From NCBI GenBank assembly GCA_015222115.1, contig JADFUO010000256.1, positions 1 to 6,927 on the forward strand: a stretch of 6,927 nucleotides of DNA, in the 5' to 3' direction. The notes below the pieces were generated by a model. It was not told where the DNA came from, ran no database searches, and was given only the letters and a program-made list of their open reading frames with translations. A program made the translations under genes and the position numbers. The stretch's first letter is position 1. Each line of letters opens with the position of its first letter. Positions 6,223-6,927 of the stretch are shown here, piece after piece. The stretch is from Bacteroidota bacterium (GTDB lineage: Bacteria > Bacteroidota > Bacteroidia > Bacteroidales > JADFUO01).

Positions 6223-6807
6223 TTGATAAGCGTCAAAACTTCTTTTAACAAAATAAATTTTATTAAAAGCATTGTTGTGATTTTTTTCATAGTGATGCTT
6301 TTTGCATGTAAATCGGATATGAAAAAAGTTGGTGCATTTGGCGAAATTGACACCCTGCCTGAACTAACTGCAAAAAATATCAGGTTTATACGAAGCGACT
6401 CGGGTAATGTGCAGGCATTATTAACAAGCCCATTATTAGTGAATTATACCGGAGTAGAACCTTATATGGAATTCCCCAATGGCTTTGAAGTGATTTTCTA
6501 CGACTCAGTAATGAATATTAAATCAATCCTTACAGCTGATTTCGGTATTAATTATGAAAAACAAAAATTAATGGAAGCAAAAAATAATGTTGTTATAATT
6601 AATAAAGAAAAAGAAGAACAATTAAATACCGAACATTTAGTTTGGGATCAACGAAAAAAAATTATTTATTCTTATGTAAACGTCAAGATTACAACTAAAA
6701 ATGAAATTATTGAAGGTGATACACTTGTTGCCAATGAAACTTTTGATAAATGGGAACTAAAAAATACTACAGGAATATTTGAAATAGAAGATGATGAGGA
6801 TATGTAG
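6223..6807 (+). CDS. lptC: LptC-like lipoprotein of LPS export
   Basis: LptC is the periplasmic partner of the LptBFG transporter and passes lipopolysaccharide to the LptA bridge. The 194-residue product has a basic N-terminus, a hydrophobic core (16-26) and a lipobox LFAC with Cys at 29, so it should be lipid-anchored, unlike the membrane-helix anchor of enterobacterial LptC. Residues 45-185 show the family pattern of short beta-strands: NIRFIRSDSGNVQALLTSPLL (52-72), a FPNGFEVIFYDS block, LTADFGINYEKQKLMEAKNNVVI (about 103-125), LNTEHLVWDQRKKIIYS and IIEGDTLVANETFDKWELKN. Translation probably starts at TTG 6223: there is an in-frame stop at 6208-6210, and the first ATG (residue 25) would delete the signal. 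The gap of 17 bases to the TPR gene supports one operon. Confidence 0.82.
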   Translation: MISVKTSFNKINFIKSIVVIFFIVMLFACKSDMKKVGAFGEIDTLPELTAKNIRFIRSDSGNVQALLTSPLLVNYTGVEPYMEFPNGFEVIFYDSVMNIKSILTADFGINYEKQKLMEAKNNVVIINKEKEEQLNTEHLVWDQRKKIIYSYVNVKITTKNEIIEGDTLVANETFDKWELKNTTGIFEIEDDEDM

Positions 6808-6927
6808 TATATACTAAAACGATATCAAACATATTATGAATTAAAGCATCAAATAACAAATAACAAATAATATCCAAAACACAAAACCCAATAACCAAAA
6901 TGCTTTTCTCTTTTGTTTGGAATTTGA
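6808..6927. other. A-rich spacer downstream of lptC
   Basis: No gene is recognised in the last 120 bases. The composition is strongly skewed to A and C on the plus strand until about 6900, then to T. TCCAAA (6873-6878) and TTTGGA (6916-6921) could be arms of a larger inverted repeat cut by the window edge. No clear intrinsic terminator follows lptC, so the operon may continue to the right. Confidence 0.4.
6850..6870. repeat. CAAATAA tandem repeat, three units
   Basis: Three exact copies of the 7-base unit CAAATAA run head to tail. This short low-complexity tract lies in an intergenic spacer. No function is inferred. Confidence 0.7.

Noticed and set aside
6850..6870. Possible CRISPR-like repeat
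   Set aside because: The 7-base units are contiguous with no spacers; it is a simple tandem repeat.

Overview
The window looks like chromosomal DNA from a member of the Bacteroidota, most likely an environmental Bacteroidales-type bacterium. The evidence is strong A+T bias, promoter boxes of the Bacteroidota TAnnTTTG type, weak ribosome-binding sites, a secreted protein ending in a type IX secretion (T9SS) sorting domain, and a coaX - outer-membrane protein - TPR protein - lptC gene order that I recall as typical of Bacteroidales. I have not verified that order by search.

Left part (1-2190): a non-coding stretch of about 480 bases carries a GC-rich REP-like palindrome and a second perfect hairpin. 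A 515-residue right-handed beta-helix protein follows, with a signal peptide and a T9SS tail. It is probably a surface or secreted protein of unknown substrate.

Middle part (2140-2700): this is the most unusual section. On the minus strand lies an intact tRNA-Phe(GAA), then its terminator, then a small GIY-YIG nuclease gene, then a second, decayed copy of the 3' part of the same tRNA followed by its own terminator-like hairpin. The two tRNA 3' segments are direct repeats (44 of 45 aligned bases identical) that bracket the nuclease gene. The decayed copy is split in its T loop by a 36-bp palindrome related to the one near position 167. The stop codon of the nuclease gene is formed by the anticodon-arm sequence of the decayed copy. 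This is the layout expected of a very small tRNA-targeted mobile cassette, though mobility itself is inferred.

Right part (2690-6807): a compact plus-strand operon encodes type III pantothenate kinase (CoaX, first step of coenzyme A synthesis), an outer-membrane beta-barrel protein, a periplasmic TPR protein and an LptC-like lipoprotein of lipopolysaccharide export. Gaps are 3, 25 and 17 bases. The last three products all belong to the cell envelope. The window ends in an A-rich spacer with a short CAAATAA tandem repeat.
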